Below, piece after piece: positions 35,920 to 45,154 of a DNA stretch of 45,246 nt. The notes below the pieces were generated by a model that made no database searches, had not been told where the DNA came from, and saw only the letters and a list, made by a program, of their open reading frames with translations. Source of the DNA: Pseudoalteromonas sp. HM-SA03. Lineage in GTDB: Bacteria > Pseudomonadota > Gammaproteobacteria > Enterobacterales > Alteromonadaceae. Positions within the stretch are counted from its first letter, which is position 1. Every line of letters starts with the position of its first letter. A program made the position numbers and the translations under genes. The DNA is taken from NCBI RefSeq assembly GCF_002289345.1, contig NZ_NSDG01000047.1, forward strand, positions 10,809 to 56,054. The letters run 5' to 3'.

Positions 35920-35998
35920 TTGAGTCCCTCTCTCAATGCTCAGATAGTATTTCCACTTTTGATTTTTATCTCACATACGAATGAATGGCCGAAAATAC

Positions 35999-37609
35999 CT
36001 AATTCGGAACCATTACGTTCAGCGCGTGTTTCTGGATCACGATTTCAATTCTTTTTGCACTAAGTACTTCACCATCTAGTGCAAAGTGTTGTTCTTGTTC
36101 AAATTCTATATTTATCTTTTCGCACTGTTCAGTGCGAATATTAGACGGTTTGCCGTCTAATTTAGGTAAAATAAGTTCGGCTACCGTAAGATTCTGCGCA
36201 CCATCCGGCTCAACTGGTAAAATAGTAATATCTAGTTTGCCATCGTCATAGATTGGCTCTCCATGACCTTGAGCAAGGATTGTGGTTTTTGGTGCTGCAT
36301 TCGCTACAACCAGACTAACACATTCTATTTGAGATTGTTCAGCGCCATCAAAGCTCACTTTAAAATGAAGGGGCTTGTTCTCACTGACAGCCTGCCACAG
36401 ACCTCGAATATAGGCTAATTGCCCCGAGTTATTCTTTTCTTCACGCCCGGCTTTTTCGATCATTTCCTGACCAAAGCCAACGGCTGCAGCTAAAAGCGCG
36501 GTGCGGCCATTACAGTTCATTATATCAATAGGCTTAGTTTTACCCGCTAAAATTGCTTCACAGGCACGGTTTATTGGGTCTATTTTAGACATTGAACCGA
36601 GTAACACGGTCGCTAAGGAATTGGCAGTACCTAAAGGCAATATACCAAACCGCACATCGCTTTGATGAACACCATGAGCAACACTTGCTAATGTGCCATC
36701 ACCGCCTCCTGCGATGATGATATTTGGCTGTTTATCAGACATGACTTGTTTAGCCAAAGCAGCAACGTCTGTCTCTTTCTCTGTAAAGTGAATGGATAAG
36801 TTATATTTTTCCGTCAACATACCCACGATGTCGTTTTCATAGGTAAACCATTTACCCGACCCAGATACAGGGTTAATGACTAACACCGCCTGTTCACTAT
36901 GGGTAAAGTGTTGACTGTGATGGAGCTTTGTCAGCCCTTTTAGCTGATGCTTGTTTAACCTTGCTGTTTCACGACGGTTTTGAATTTTTTCGAGTGCTTC
37001 ACGGACGGTATAATCGGGGTTGGTTGCAAGTAAATAAGCAGTACAAAAGAACACTGATCGCCCTCGCCCCAACGCACAGTGCACCACAACCTTTCGTTTT
37101 AGTTCGTGCTGCGCCGCTATCCATGCCATGCCGTGTGCTAATTGCTCTGAGGTGGGCACTTGATGATCTAGCACCGGAATATTGAGGTAGTGCAGGCCTT
37201 GCTGCTCTGCTGACCAGTTTAACCCATCAAACTCCGCTGTTACGTCTAAAATGGCTTCAATCCCTTCCGCCTTGAGCATATCCACATCGCTTGGAAATAG
37301 CCGACAAGCAACAAATAAATCATCGGTAAGCGGCTGAAATGCATCAACAACGTCTCTACCTCTTTCAATTGCATTGTATAAATGTACACAGCCTAAGTAA
37401 GGCCAAAATAGCCAAGTTATATACCAAGGGATTTTGCCTGTACCATGCTTTCTAAATATGTGAGGATAGTTGGTTGCATAAGCAAAAGTAACTAAAGAAA
37501 TAGAGACGGTAAACCACGCAAGCGGCAACATTAGCCAAGACCCTATACTGTGGATCGTGAGTGCGGCTAAACAGAGACTTGCAAACAGGTAGTACTTGAG
37601 CATTTTCAT
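35999..37609 (-). CDS. Membrane/dual-specificity phosphatase/diacylglycerol-kinase-like fusion
   Basis: A 536-aa protein with three parts. The N-terminus has two or three membrane segments (about 5-45 and 62-75). A dual-specificity/PTP-like phosphatase domain (about 90-225) has the active site HCALGRGRS, Cys178 and Arg184. A DAGK/sphingosine-kinase-type catalytic domain (about 240-530) has VINPVSGSGK and the nucleotide loop GGGDGT at 301-306, then LPLGTANSLA. It may phosphorylate a lipid such as diacylglycerol while the phosphatase acts on a lipid or protein phosphate; substrates are unknown. It lies upstream of, and on the same strand as, the signalling operon, 79 bp away. Confidence 0.85.
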   Translation of the reverse strand: MKMLKYYLFASLCLAALTIHSIGSWLMLPLAWFTVSISLVTFAYATNYPHIFRKHGTGKIPWYITWLFWPYLGCVHLYNAIERGRDVVDAFQPLTDDLFVACRLFPSDVDMLKAEGIEAILDVTAEFDGLNWSAEQQGLHYLNIPVLDHQVPTSEQLAHGMAWIAAQHELKRKVVVHCALGRGRSVFFCTAYLLATNPDYTVREALEKIQNRRETARLNKHQLKGLTKLHHSQHFTHSEQAVLVINPVSGSGKWFTYENDIVGMLTEKYNLSIHFTEKETDVAALAKQVMSDKQPNIIIAGGGDGTLASVAHGVHQSDVRFGILPLGTANSLATVLLGSMSKIDPINRACEAILAGKTKPIDIMNCNGRTALLAAAVGFGQEMIEKAGREEKNNSGQLAYIRGLWQAVSENKPLHFKVSFDGAEQSQIECVSLVVANAAPKTTILAQGHGEPIYDDGKLDITILPVEPDGAQNLTVAELILPKLDGKPSNIRTEQCEKINIEFEQEQHFALDGEVLSAKRIEIVIQKHALNVMVPN

Positions 37610-37619
37610 TGCCTTTCCT

Positions 37620-37969
37620 TAATTATTTTTGTCGCCTACGGCTTTTTATGATCGCCTTATGCGGAGCTCTCTTCGGTATGTACATATGTAACTAAGTATA
37701 GGTATGCATTTCTTAATCCGCGCTGATTCATCAACTTGTTTATGATAATCATAAAGATACTTAACTATAGCCGAGACCATTCACAAGGAAATAAAAAGTG
37801 CGCCCGGGTATTTGTAACAACTTATGCAAGCGTCGCTACATAAGTATTCAGTCACCATTAATACATTAAAATTTCTAATGTGAAAATCATAAAATTTATC
37901 AGTTGAATGAAGCATAAAGGATCACCATAATGGCGATCCTTTATACGCATTTGGAGAACCAAACAGACA
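37620..37969. other. 350-bp gene-free region
   Basis: No convincing gene is seen here. It must hold the promoter of the phosphatase/kinase fusion (minus) and of the small membrane protein (plus). The only clear structure is the palindrome at 37916-37942, AAAGGATC...GATCCTTT with an inner CCAT/ATGG. It forms a long hairpin with one mismatch, in the leader of the plus-strand gene, and has no T tract. Confidence 0.5.
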
Positions 37970-38209
37970 ATGGCAAACGAGCTCGACTGGCTACTTAACT
38001 TAATATTACTTACTTTAGGTTTTGGTGCCTTTTTTATTAACCATAAAACGCTACTAAGAGTAGCTGCTGTGTGCGCATGTGGCGTACTTTTTATCTCGTT
38101 TAGCCTAGATCTGATGAACACCAGTGTAATTTCTAACCTTAGCTTGATTTTGATAAATACTTTTTATCTATTCAAAGTCTATACCTACGGTCAACTGGAA
38201 GTTCACTAG
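37970..38209 (+). CDS. Small hydrophobic membrane protein, unknown
   Basis: A 79-aa protein with two to three membrane segments (about 6-24, 28-47 and 55-70), starting MANELDWLLNLILLTLGF. It resembles small YgjV-like or other orphan membrane proteins, but I cannot name the family. A GGAG lies 13 bp before the ATG, somewhat far. A hairpin sits in its leader. It precedes smrA on the same strand by about 75 bp and may share transcription with it. Confidence 0.6.
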   Translation: MANELDWLLNLILLTLGFGAFFINHKTLLRVAAVCACGVLFISFSLDLMNTSVISNLSLILINTFYLFKVYTYGQLEVH

Positions 38210-38286
38210 TTCTTAGCGACTAGTTCCCTATTTCACTTCGGTGCGCTAAAATCATGGCCATCATTGCTTGTTAATGGAGAAGCAGT

Positions 38287-38868
38287 ATGGCCATGACTGA
38301 TGAAGAACTATTTTTAGCTTCAATGGGCGACGTCACTCCTCTCGCTCAAGACAAAAAAGCAGAATTACGCCGTCACAAAAACGAACCAACTATTTCGCAA
38401 CTCGCAAAACGCGAGGCCGCCGAGCAAGAACTTGAGTTTGATCCTAATTACTTATCCACAGAGTACGTTGATCTATTAGATCCGCACGATCTACTCGCCT
38501 ATAAGAAAAGCGGCGTCCAAGATGGTGTGTATAAAAATCTCAGATTAGGTAAATATCAAGTTGATGCAACCTTAGACTTACATGGCAAACCGTTTCATGA
38601 TGCCCGTAAAGCCTTGTTTGACTTTATCACGGATTGCCACGTAAAAGGCATTCGGGTGTTGTTGTTAAGGCATGGTATCGGTTTAAACAGTAAACCCTTT
38701 CCTGCTGTACTGAAAAGCTATACCAATAAATGGCTGCAAGAAATGCCACAAGTGTTGGCATTTCACTCAGCATTAAAATGCCATGGTGGTAGCGGTTCTA
38801 CTTACGTACTACTGAGAAAGAGTGAAGATAAAAAACAAGAAAATAGAGAGCGTCACGCTAAGCGCTAA
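38287..38868 (+). CDS. smrA: SmrA-like Smr-domain protein
   Basis: A 193-aa protein, close to E. coli SmrA/YdaL (187 aa). The N-terminal half is polar (LFLASMGDVTPL). The Smr domain (about 95-180) shows ATLDLHGKP, VLLLRHGIG and the loop HGGSGSTYVLLRK, and the shared ending ENRERHAKR. SmrA has DNA nicking activity in vitro in E. coli; other Smr proteins cleave RNA, so the cellular role is open. It is followed by a terminator (38877-38897). Confidence 0.9.
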   Translation: MAMTDEELFLASMGDVTPLAQDKKAELRRHKNEPTISQLAKREAAEQELEFDPNYLSTEYVDLLDPHDLLAYKKSGVQDGVYKNLRLGKYQVDATLDLHGKPFHDARKALFDFITDCHVKGIRVLLLRHGIGLNSKPFPAVLKSYTNKWLQEMPQVLAFHSALKCHGGSGSTYVLLRKSEDKKQENRERHAKR

Positions 38869-38876
38869 AAAACAAA

Positions 38877-38898
38877 AAGCCGAGTAATACTCGGCTTA
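38877..38898 (+). terminator. Terminator of smrA
   Basis: AAGCCGAG and CTCGGCTT form an 8-bp stem around TAATA, with an A run upstream and a short AT tail. On the minus strand it would also follow the small 44-aa reading. Confidence 0.65.
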
Positions 38899-39030
38899 TT
38901 TGCTATTTGCGGTGGATGTCGTCCCCTGAAGTTCACTTGCACTAGCTTGATTAAACCAAGCTGATACACCTAACAAAATAACCGAAACCACAACAAGTGA
39001 TAATTTCGCGCCACCTTGACTTTGCTTCAT
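38896..39030 (-). CDS. Possible 44-aa single-span membrane protein
   Basis: ATG 39030 opens a 44-codon reading MKQSQGGAKLSLVVVSVILL ending ANSK, with one hydrophobic segment (about 10-23) and a polar tail. AAAGG lies 10 bp upstream. It fills the gap between smrA and the dehydrogenase gene, and its stop falls in the shared terminator stem, which would then act for both genes. Size, hydrophobic pattern and position are suggestive, but there is no family match to support it. Confidence 0.4.
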   Translation of the reverse strand: MKQSQGGAKLSLVVVSVILLGVSAWFNQASASELQGTTSTANSK

Positions 39031-39166
39031 GGGTTAGACCTTTTTATTATTGTTTTTTTGTTAAATTAATGCATCATTCACAAACACTCAAGATGTTTTT
39101 TTATACAGTAGTTTCTACTATTCTCTTCACTCCCTGCTCTGTAGCTAATTACAACCATTTAATCAA

Positions 39167-40093
39167 TTAGTAACCCTGCTTTTTCTGAACTAAATGAACG
39201 AGTGCTTTGCCCTCCTGCATGGCTAAATAGTTGTCAGCAATTTGCTGAGTAGCCGTATTCAAACTAGTTAATGCAGCAACATGTGGAGTAATGCTAATGT
39301 TTGGCTGCTGCCAAAAGGCATGTGATGCTGGGAGCGGTTCAGTGTCAAATACGTCTAAAATAGCCCCACCAAACGTCTCAGCCGCTAGCGCATTGAGTAA
39401 ATCAGTCTCGTTAAGATGGCCACCTCTTGCGACATTAATGAGTACGCAATGATCTGGCGCGAGTGCAAACAGCTGGGCGTTCAGTATTCCTTTTGTTTGT
39501 TCAGTCAATGGTAGAAGGCACACAAGATAGTCAATGTCTGCAAGAAAGGTTGCTAGCCCATCTTGCCCACTGAAGTGCTCAATATTGTCGAGTTGTTTTG
39601 CAGAGCCAGACCAACCTTTGATGTTAAATCCATTTACGTGCAGCTTATGCGCGACCGCAAGGCCAAGTTGCCCCATCCCCATAATACCAACCATGCGACC
39701 TGCTCGCGCACGCCTTGGCTTCCATATTTGCTGAGATTGATTGTGCCCGTACTCTCTAACTCGAAGCTTATGGCTTAATAGTTGGCCCAATACATATTCA
39801 GCCATATCATCCGCTAAATTTGGGTCAACGATGCGTGCAACCTCTACATGTGGTGGTAACAGCTGCATCGGAATGCTATCAACACCGGCCCCGTAGGAAT
39901 GCACTACTTTTAAATTAGGAAGCTGTGACCATAGCGTCTCTGGCGCGTTCCATGCCAGCACAAACTCAACTTTCTCTAATAAGCTAACATCATCAACGGG
40001 CCATTCAAGCAAGGTTTGCTGCGGCAACAGTGCTGCTAACTTAGCAACTAACTTGTCATTATTACGACCAGTAACACAAATAAGTAAAGCCAT
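39167..40093 (-). CDS. GhrA-like D-2-hydroxyacid dehydrogenase
   Basis: A 308-aa NAD(P)-dependent oxidoreductase (E. coli GhrA 312 aa). The nucleotide fold has GMGQLG at 139-144. The catalytic triad of the family is present: Arg223 in NVARGGHLNE, Glu252 in DVFDTEPLP, and His271 in ITPHVAALT. It probably reduces glyoxylate, hydroxypyruvate or a related 2-keto acid. The C-terminal block differs enough from GhrA that the substrate is uncertain. The gene is alone on the minus strand and divergent from the acyltransferase gene. Confidence 0.88.
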   Translation of the reverse strand: MALLICVTGRNNDKLVAKLAALLPQQTLLEWPVDDVSLLEKVEFVLAWNAPETLWSQLPNLKVVHSYGAGVDSIPMQLLPPHVEVARIVDPNLADDMAEYVLGQLLSHKLRVREYGHNQSQQIWKPRRARAGRMVGIMGMGQLGLAVAHKLHVNGFNIKGWSGSAKQLDNIEHFSGQDGLATFLADIDYLVCLLPLTEQTKGILNAQLFALAPDHCVLINVARGGHLNETDLLNALAAETFGGAILDVFDTEPLPASHAFWQQPNISITPHVAALTSLNTATQQIADNYLAMQEGKALVHLVQKKQGY

Positions 40094-40209
40094 ATTGTTC
40101 CTTTATTTTCGCTATACGCTATCACTGCAAAATAAATGACATACCAATGCAACATGCTTGTCATTAATAGTTTTTACTCTTGCAAAAAAGCGCCAACAGG
40201 TGATGAAAA

Positions 40210-41931
40210 ATGATCAGTGTAGATAAAGTCATTGAAGCAAATCTTCCACAACTTGAAAACTCCCCAAAGGTAAAAGGTTTAGTAAAAAAAGGGCTTGGTT
40301 ATCTCTTGCATGAGCAAGAGTTTGTCGCGTTTGCTGACACCTATCCCCATTTGCAGGGGCTCGAGTTTGTTGAACAAGTGCTCGATGAGTTAGATTTTGA
40401 CGCTCGCTTTAAACCAAAGCAAATAGAGCATATCCCAAGCGAAGGTCCGGTGGTGATCGTCGCAAACCACCCAATTGGCTCTTTAGATGCACTGGCACTA
40501 ATCAAAGTGCTGGCGCAAGTACGGCCCGACTTAAAGGTTGTTGCTAACCGGATGTTGATGTCGGTTACACCAATGCATCCCCTATTACTGCCTGTTGATA
40601 ACCTCTCAGGAACCAGTAAAAAGCAAGAGCTGGCAAACATTCACAAGCATTTAAAGTCTGAGGGGGCGCTACTTATCTTCCCAGCAGGTGAAGTTTCTCG
40701 CTTAAGCCCAACCGGTATTAAAGACTGCAAATGGAACTCTGGCTTTCTAAGAATGGCTAAAAAAGCCAATTGCCCTATTCTACCTATTTTTATCAAAGCG
40801 AAAAACAGTCCGCTCTTTTACGGCACCAGTATGATTTATAAGCCTTTGGCCAGTTTATTATTGGTCAAAGAGATGTTTAAACAAAGGCAAAAGTCGCTAG
40901 AATTTGAAATTGGTGCCAGCATTCCTCCAGAATCTTATCTTATTGATAACCTTAAAGACAAAGAGATAGTCGCACTTATTCGCAAGCAACTTTATCGTCT
41001 TGCCAGTAAAAAGCCACTGCCACTCAAAACACAAACGCCTATTGCTGTTCCTGAAAATCGCAAAGAACTTAAAAAGGCAGTGGAAGCGTGCGAGTGTATC
41101 GGTGAAACACCCGATGGCATGCAAATATACGTTTACCAATACACCGGCAGCTCGGTGATATTTAGAGAGCTTGGACGTCTTCGAGAAATTGCCTTTAGGG
41201 CCGTGGGTGAAGGGAGTGGTAACCGTCGTGATATCGATAAATACGATATGCACTACCACCATTTGTTGCTATGGGACACGAAACAACTTGAGCTAGTGGG
41301 TGCCTATCGCCTTGCAAGTGCCAAGCAAGTGATAGAAGAACACGGGCAAGCCGGGCTTTATACCGACAGCTTGTTTTCGTACAGTGAAGCCATGGCCCCA
41401 TACTTTGAAAAAGGCCTCGAACTTGGTCGCAGTTTTGTGCAGCCCAAGTATTGGGGTCGCAAGAGCCTAGATTACCTGTGGTATGGGATCGGTGCATTCG
41501 TAAAGCGCTACCCAGAACACCGTTATATGTTTGGTGCAGTCAGCCTTTCAAACGCGTTACCGGATGAAGCAAAAGCCATGTTGGTATATCACTACCAACA
41601 TTACTTCTCGAATCTTAAAGATGTTGCTACGCCAAATAACGAAATGAAACTAAGTAATGAGCAACTTAATCGTTATCAACATATGTTCAGTGGCAATGAC
41701 ATCAAAGAAGATTTCGCTGAGCTTAAACATATTCTTGCTAATATGGGCGCGCAAGTCCCTACATTATTTAAGCAATATACTGAGCTTTGCGAAGAGCAAG
41801 GCGTGAATTTTCTGAGCTTTAGTATAGATCCTGACTTTAATAACTGTATCGATGGCCTGGTACTCGTTGACTTGGCTAAATTGAAAGAGCAAAAAGCAAA
41901 ACGCTACCTGGGCGACAACCCCTACGGTTAA
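40210..41931 (+). CDS. olsF: OlsF-like bifunctional acyltransferase (ornithine lipid synthesis)
   Basis: A 573-aa fusion. The N-terminal half (about 60-260) is a PlsC-type acyltransferase with NHPIGSLD at 86-93 (catalytic His87, Asp93) and FPAGEVSRL. The C-terminal half (about 300-490) is an OlsB-type GNAT acyltransferase (IFRELGRLREIAFRAVGEGSGNRRDIDKYD split across the domain; LVGAYRLAS). OlsF enzymes of this layout make ornithine lipids: the GNAT part forms acyl-ornithine and the PlsC part adds the second acyl chain. Ornithine lipids can replace phospholipids under phosphate limitation. Both active sites look intact, but the amino-acid acceptor is inferred. Confidence 0.75.
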   Translation: MISVDKVIEANLPQLENSPKVKGLVKKGLGYLLHEQEFVAFADTYPHLQGLEFVEQVLDELDFDARFKPKQIEHIPSEGPVVIVANHPIGSLDALALIKVLAQVRPDLKVVANRMLMSVTPMHPLLLPVDNLSGTSKKQELANIHKHLKSEGALLIFPAGEVSRLSPTGIKDCKWNSGFLRMAKKANCPILPIFIKAKNSPLFYGTSMIYKPLASLLLVKEMFKQRQKSLEFEIGASIPPESYLIDNLKDKEIVALIRKQLYRLASKKPLPLKTQTPIAVPENRKELKKAVEACECIGETPDGMQIYVYQYTGSSVIFRELGRLREIAFRAVGEGSGNRRDIDKYDMHYHHLLLWDTKQLELVGAYRLASAKQVIEEHGQAGLYTDSLFSYSEAMAPYFEKGLELGRSFVQPKYWGRKSLDYLWYGIGAFVKRYPEHRYMFGAVSLSNALPDEAKAMLVYHYQHYFSNLKDVATPNNEMKLSNEQLNRYQHMFSGNDIKEDFAELKHILANMGAQVPTLFKQYTELCEEQGVNFLSFSIDPDFNNCIDGLVLVDLAKLKEQKAKRYLGDNPYG

Positions 41932-41957
41932 GCTTAAATACATTGATCAGCTGCAAT

Positions 41958-41985
41958 AAAGATCGCTACACTGCGGTCTTTATTT
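41958..41985 (+). terminator. Terminator of the olsF-like gene
   Basis: AAAGATCGC and GCGGTCTTT pair (one G-T wobble) around TACACT, followed by ATTTATT. Confidence 0.65.
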
Positions 41986-42008
41986 ATTGTTATCACAGGA
42001 TCATTTAT

Positions 42009-42491
42009 ATGCTCAAGCTACTTGGCCAAGCTGCTATCATTGTGCTGGTGTTTTTTGCCGTCTCGGCCTACCAAGAAAGAAACATGCTTGCCGATTCGGG
42101 AGAGCAAACGGCACCGCCATTTCACCTACCCATTTTACAGTCCAAGCAAACTTATTCGTCTATTCAGCTTAAAGGTCAACAAAGTGTCGTATATTTTTTT
42201 GCACCTTGGTGCGGCGTATGTCGAGTGAGCATGCCGAATATTGATAAATTACATCAGCAAGGCAAAGTCAAAGCGGTGGCGATTGCGTTGGATTATCGTT
42301 CCACCGAAGAAATAACAAAGTTTGTCAGCGACCTACAATTAAACATGCCTGTATTACTCGGCAATCAGACCACGGCACAAGCGTATAAAGTACAGGCTTA
42401 CCCTACATATTATGTACTTGATAAAGGCTTCAAAATAACCGAGCGCTCTGTTGGTTACTCGTCTGAGATAGGGATACGAGCGAGATTGTAA
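42009..42491 (+). CDS. Membrane-anchored thioredoxin-like (TlpA/ScsD-type) protein
   Basis: I choose ATG 42009 (MLKLLGQAAIIVLVFF) with AGGA upstream, giving 160 aa; the longer frame from 41943 runs through the preceding terminator. One N-terminal membrane anchor (about 4-20) is followed by a periplasmic thioredoxin fold with active site APWCGVC (Cys68, Cys71) and the cis-Pro loop AYPTYYV. It probably reduces or rearranges disulfides in the periplasm, fed by a DsbD-type protein encoded elsewhere. The ScsD-like label is by layout only. Confidence 0.85.
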   Translation: MLKLLGQAAIIVLVFFAVSAYQERNMLADSGEQTAPPFHLPILQSKQTYSSIQLKGQQSVVYFFAPWCGVCRVSMPNIDKLHQQGKVKAVAIALDYRSTEEITKFVSDLQLNMPVLLGNQTTAQAYKVQAYPTYYVLDKGFKITERSVGYSSEIGIRARL

Positions 42492-42600
42492 GAAACCTTA
42501 GTAAAGCGCTTACAGTTAATTACGACTCTCTGAAATTAATCAACAATTATTTCGTTTAGGCTGACGCACATCTTAATAAAGGATGAATAGGAAGCCGACC

Positions 42601-44664
42601 ATGCGCCACACCCCAGACTTTACGCTCAGCAAAATTTCACTCCTCGTGCTCTGCACTACCCTTACTAATCATGCATTAGCCGATGAGAAGAAAATTGAAC
42701 ACATCGAAGTTATCTATAAACGCAGCTCAGTTATTTCAGAAATTACCGAAGATGCGCAAAAACTTGTAGACATGCCAGGAGCCATGGGCGACCCGCTCAG
42801 GGCAGCTTTTGCTCTACCTGGTGTTGTTTCTGCCGGTGGCTCTATGGGCGCACCTGCCGTGCGAGGTTCTTCTCCTGATGACAATATTTTTGAAGTGGAC
42901 TTTATGCCCGCAGGATATATCTTTCACGATTTCGGCAGCTCTATTTTCAACCGCAATACAATTCAAGACTTTCAGCTGAATTCTGCTGGATTTGGTACCA
43001 GTTACAGCAATGCCACTGGTGCCGTGTTTGACGTCACGCTGCGTAATCCAAAATACCAAGATATTGCCACCACACTTGATTTAACCATGTTTAACGCAGG
43101 TATTTTTGTTGAAGGTAAAGCAACTGAAAATTCTGCATTCTATGTGTCAGCAAGAAAAAGTACCTTACCGCTGTTTTTCAGTGATGGCAAGGAGCTTGAG
43201 GATGATGATGGCAAGCCAACAGGGGTCACCATTAACGATCCACCGGATGATCACGACTATCAAGCCAAGTGGCTGTGGGATATCAATGCAAATAATACCT
43301 TAACGGTAAATATCAATGGCGCGGAAGATTCGGTTGCGGCTGGGTTTTCAGGCGCGTCAGATCTTGCCCTTAAAACCCCAGAATATCAGGGCGATGCTCG
43401 CTATATTCGTAAATTTAATAGTCAGAACATTTTGTGGGACCACTACGCCAAAGACTTATATATTCGCGCAGGCATCGGTTATCTCAATCACCAAGCCACC
43501 ATGCGCTACGGTCAACGCGCGACTTTATCTGATGGCTACTTTGAGAATTTTGAAGAAGAACAACTCAGTTATAAAGTACGAGCCAGTTATAAACTAAATA
43601 AAGAGCAACGTGTCATTGCAGATGCCGGCTACTACGACAAAAAATCCACCTACCGCTACGACGCATTTAATTATGTTTGCACCGAGTTTGACCCCGACTG
43701 TGATCTAAATAAAGGTGAAAGGATTAAGGGCACATCGAGTGCTGGAACAGATTCTGCCTTTATTGGGGTTAATCACGTTTGGCAATTTTCACCAAACTGG
43801 CAAAGTGAATTAGGAATAGTGGGTGAATATTATGATTACAGTGATGAGACAATTGTCCATCCACGCCTTGCACTCAATTACTTCTATAACGATGATACAG
43901 TGATCTCAGCCAAGGCTGGCACTTACAGCCGTATTCAAGACCTTGAATACATTTTACCTGTTGTTGGTAACCCGGAACTTGAAGCTCAACGTTCAACTCA
44001 CTATACCTTAGGTTTTAAACAGGAGTTGGAAAATGAGTGGTCATATTCCGTCGAGACCTATTATAAAACCATGAATGACCTGCCAAAAAGTGCCCCCTTA
44101 TCTCAAGTAAACTACATCAATGGTACTTCAGGCACAGCCTACGGTGTTGATTTTATTGTTAACAAAAACAAAATCGATGACTGGTATGGTTGGGTTGCTG
44201 TAAGCCTTGCAAAAAGTGAGCGTGAGGATGAGCTAACCGGCATTAAGCGTGACTATTATGCCGATACTCCTTTTATTCTGAATGCCGTGTTTCACTATGA
44301 CTTTGGTGAGAAGTGGTCTGGAGGCTTTAACTTTACCGCTCGCAGCGGTCAAGCCTATACCCCAATTGTGGGTGTAAAAGAGAACCCTGAATTTGCAAAC
44401 CGCTACTTGCCTGTGTATGGCGACCCATTCTCAGAGCGTTTTGACACTTATCACCGCCTAGATATTCGTTTTGAACGCAAAACAGAATTATTTGGGCTCG
44501 ATGGCAAGCTAATTTTGGAGCTAATGAATGCATATGGCCAAGACAATACAGCCTATGTTGACCTTGACTACGAGAGGATCAAATCAATCAATGATTTATA
44601 TATTGAAGAGGAAAGCGATGACTTTGAAATGCGTCCTTCTATTGGCTTCAGCGTAACATTTTAA
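42601..44664 (+). CDS. TonB-dependent outer-membrane receptor
   Basis: ATG 42601 (MRHTPDF) has AGGA at good spacing and opens a signal peptide ending near NHALA; an ATG six codons earlier has a ribosome site too close. The 687-aa protein has a plug domain (about 30-165; ALPGVVSAGGSMGAPAVRGSSPDDN and NATGAVFDVTLRNP) and a 22-strand-type barrel ending SIGFSVTF with terminal Phe. It imports an unknown ligand using TonB energy. The loops contain a CTEFDPDCD pair of cysteines. No transport partner is adjacent; the downstream parvulin and upstream thioredoxin suggest envelope folding helpers but are not proof of linkage. Confidence 0.88.
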   Translation: MRHTPDFTLSKISLLVLCTTLTNHALADEKKIEHIEVIYKRSSVISEITEDAQKLVDMPGAMGDPLRAAFALPGVVSAGGSMGAPAVRGSSPDDNIFEVDFMPAGYIFHDFGSSIFNRNTIQDFQLNSAGFGTSYSNATGAVFDVTLRNPKYQDIATTLDLTMFNAGIFVEGKATENSAFYVSARKSTLPLFFSDGKELEDDDGKPTGVTINDPPDDHDYQAKWLWDINANNTLTVNINGAEDSVAAGFSGASDLALKTPEYQGDARYIRKFNSQNILWDHYAKDLYIRAGIGYLNHQATMRYGQRATLSDGYFENFEEEQLSYKVRASYKLNKEQRVIADAGYYDKKSTYRYDAFNYVCTEFDPDCDLNKGERIKGTSSAGTDSAFIGVNHVWQFSPNWQSELGIVGEYYDYSDETIVHPRLALNYFYNDDTVISAKAGTYSRIQDLEYILPVVGNPELEAQRSTHYTLGFKQELENEWSYSVETYYKTMNDLPKSAPLSQVNYINGTSGTAYGVDFIVNKNKIDDWYGWVAVSLAKSEREDELTGIKRDYYADTPFILNAVFHYDFGEKWSGGFNFTARSGQAYTPIVGVKENPEFANRYLPVYGDPFSERFDTYHRLDIRFERKTELFGLDGKLILELMNAYGQDNTAYVDLDYERIKSINDLYIEEESDDFEMRPSIGFSVTF

Positions 44665-44724
44665 CTTGCCATAGGCGCGCAAGCTCTGCATGATCGCATT
44701 TATTTTTATAATGAGAGTCCCTTC

Positions 44725-45003
44725 ATGCCTAAAGCCTGCGCCTATCATATTTTAGTAAAAACCGAAAAAGAGTGTTTAGATATCAAAGCCAAACTAGCCA
44801 AAGGTGCTGACTTTGGCAAATTGGCTAAACAACATTCCCTTTGTCCTTCAAAAAAGCGCGGTGGCGATCTTGGTGAGTTCAATAAAGGGGATATGGTGAA
44901 GGCCTTTGACGATGTAGTATTCAAAAAGCCGTTATTTGAAGTGCACGGCCCTGTGAAAACCAAGTTTGGCTTCCACTTGATCAAAACCGTCTATCGGAGT
45001 TAA
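44725..45003 (+). CDS. ppiC: Parvulin-type peptidyl-prolyl isomerase PpiC
   Basis: A 92-aa single-domain parvulin (E. coli PpiC 93 aa) without a signal peptide, so it should be cytoplasmic. Family blocks are [11 protein letters not shown] (first His), [23 protein letters not shown] (with catalytic Cys region) and [14 protein letters not shown] (second His). It catalyses cis-trans isomerisation of peptidyl-proline bonds. It lies 60 bp after the TonB receptor, perhaps with its own promoter. Confidence 0.93.
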   Translation: MPKACAYHILVKTEKECLDIKAKLAKGADFGKLAKQHSLCPSKKRGGDLGEFNKGDMVKAFDDVVFKKPLFEVHGPVKTKFGFHLIKTVYRS

Positions 45004-45011
45004 TCGCTTTT

Positions 45012-45060
45012 TTGGATTAATCTCATCATGTTAATTCAATTTACCTTCATGATTAATCCT
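45012..45060. repeat. Imperfect inverted repeat after ppiC
   Basis: GGATTAAT(CTCAT)CATG pairs with CATGATTAATCC, separated by about 17 bp. It may act as a terminator or mRNA-end hairpin for ppiC, but there is no strong T tract. Confidence 0.35.
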
Positions 45061-45154
45061 CTATACTGAAGCTAATCATTTAACCTGAGGTTTGGATAAG
45101 GAATGAGCCAACTCATTGTTTTTAAGCTCACATTAAATTATTTCCTTATCTAGC

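Noticed and set aside
37916..37942. Palindrome before the small membrane protein as a terminator
   Set aside because: The stem is good but no T tract follows on either strand, and no gene ends just before it.
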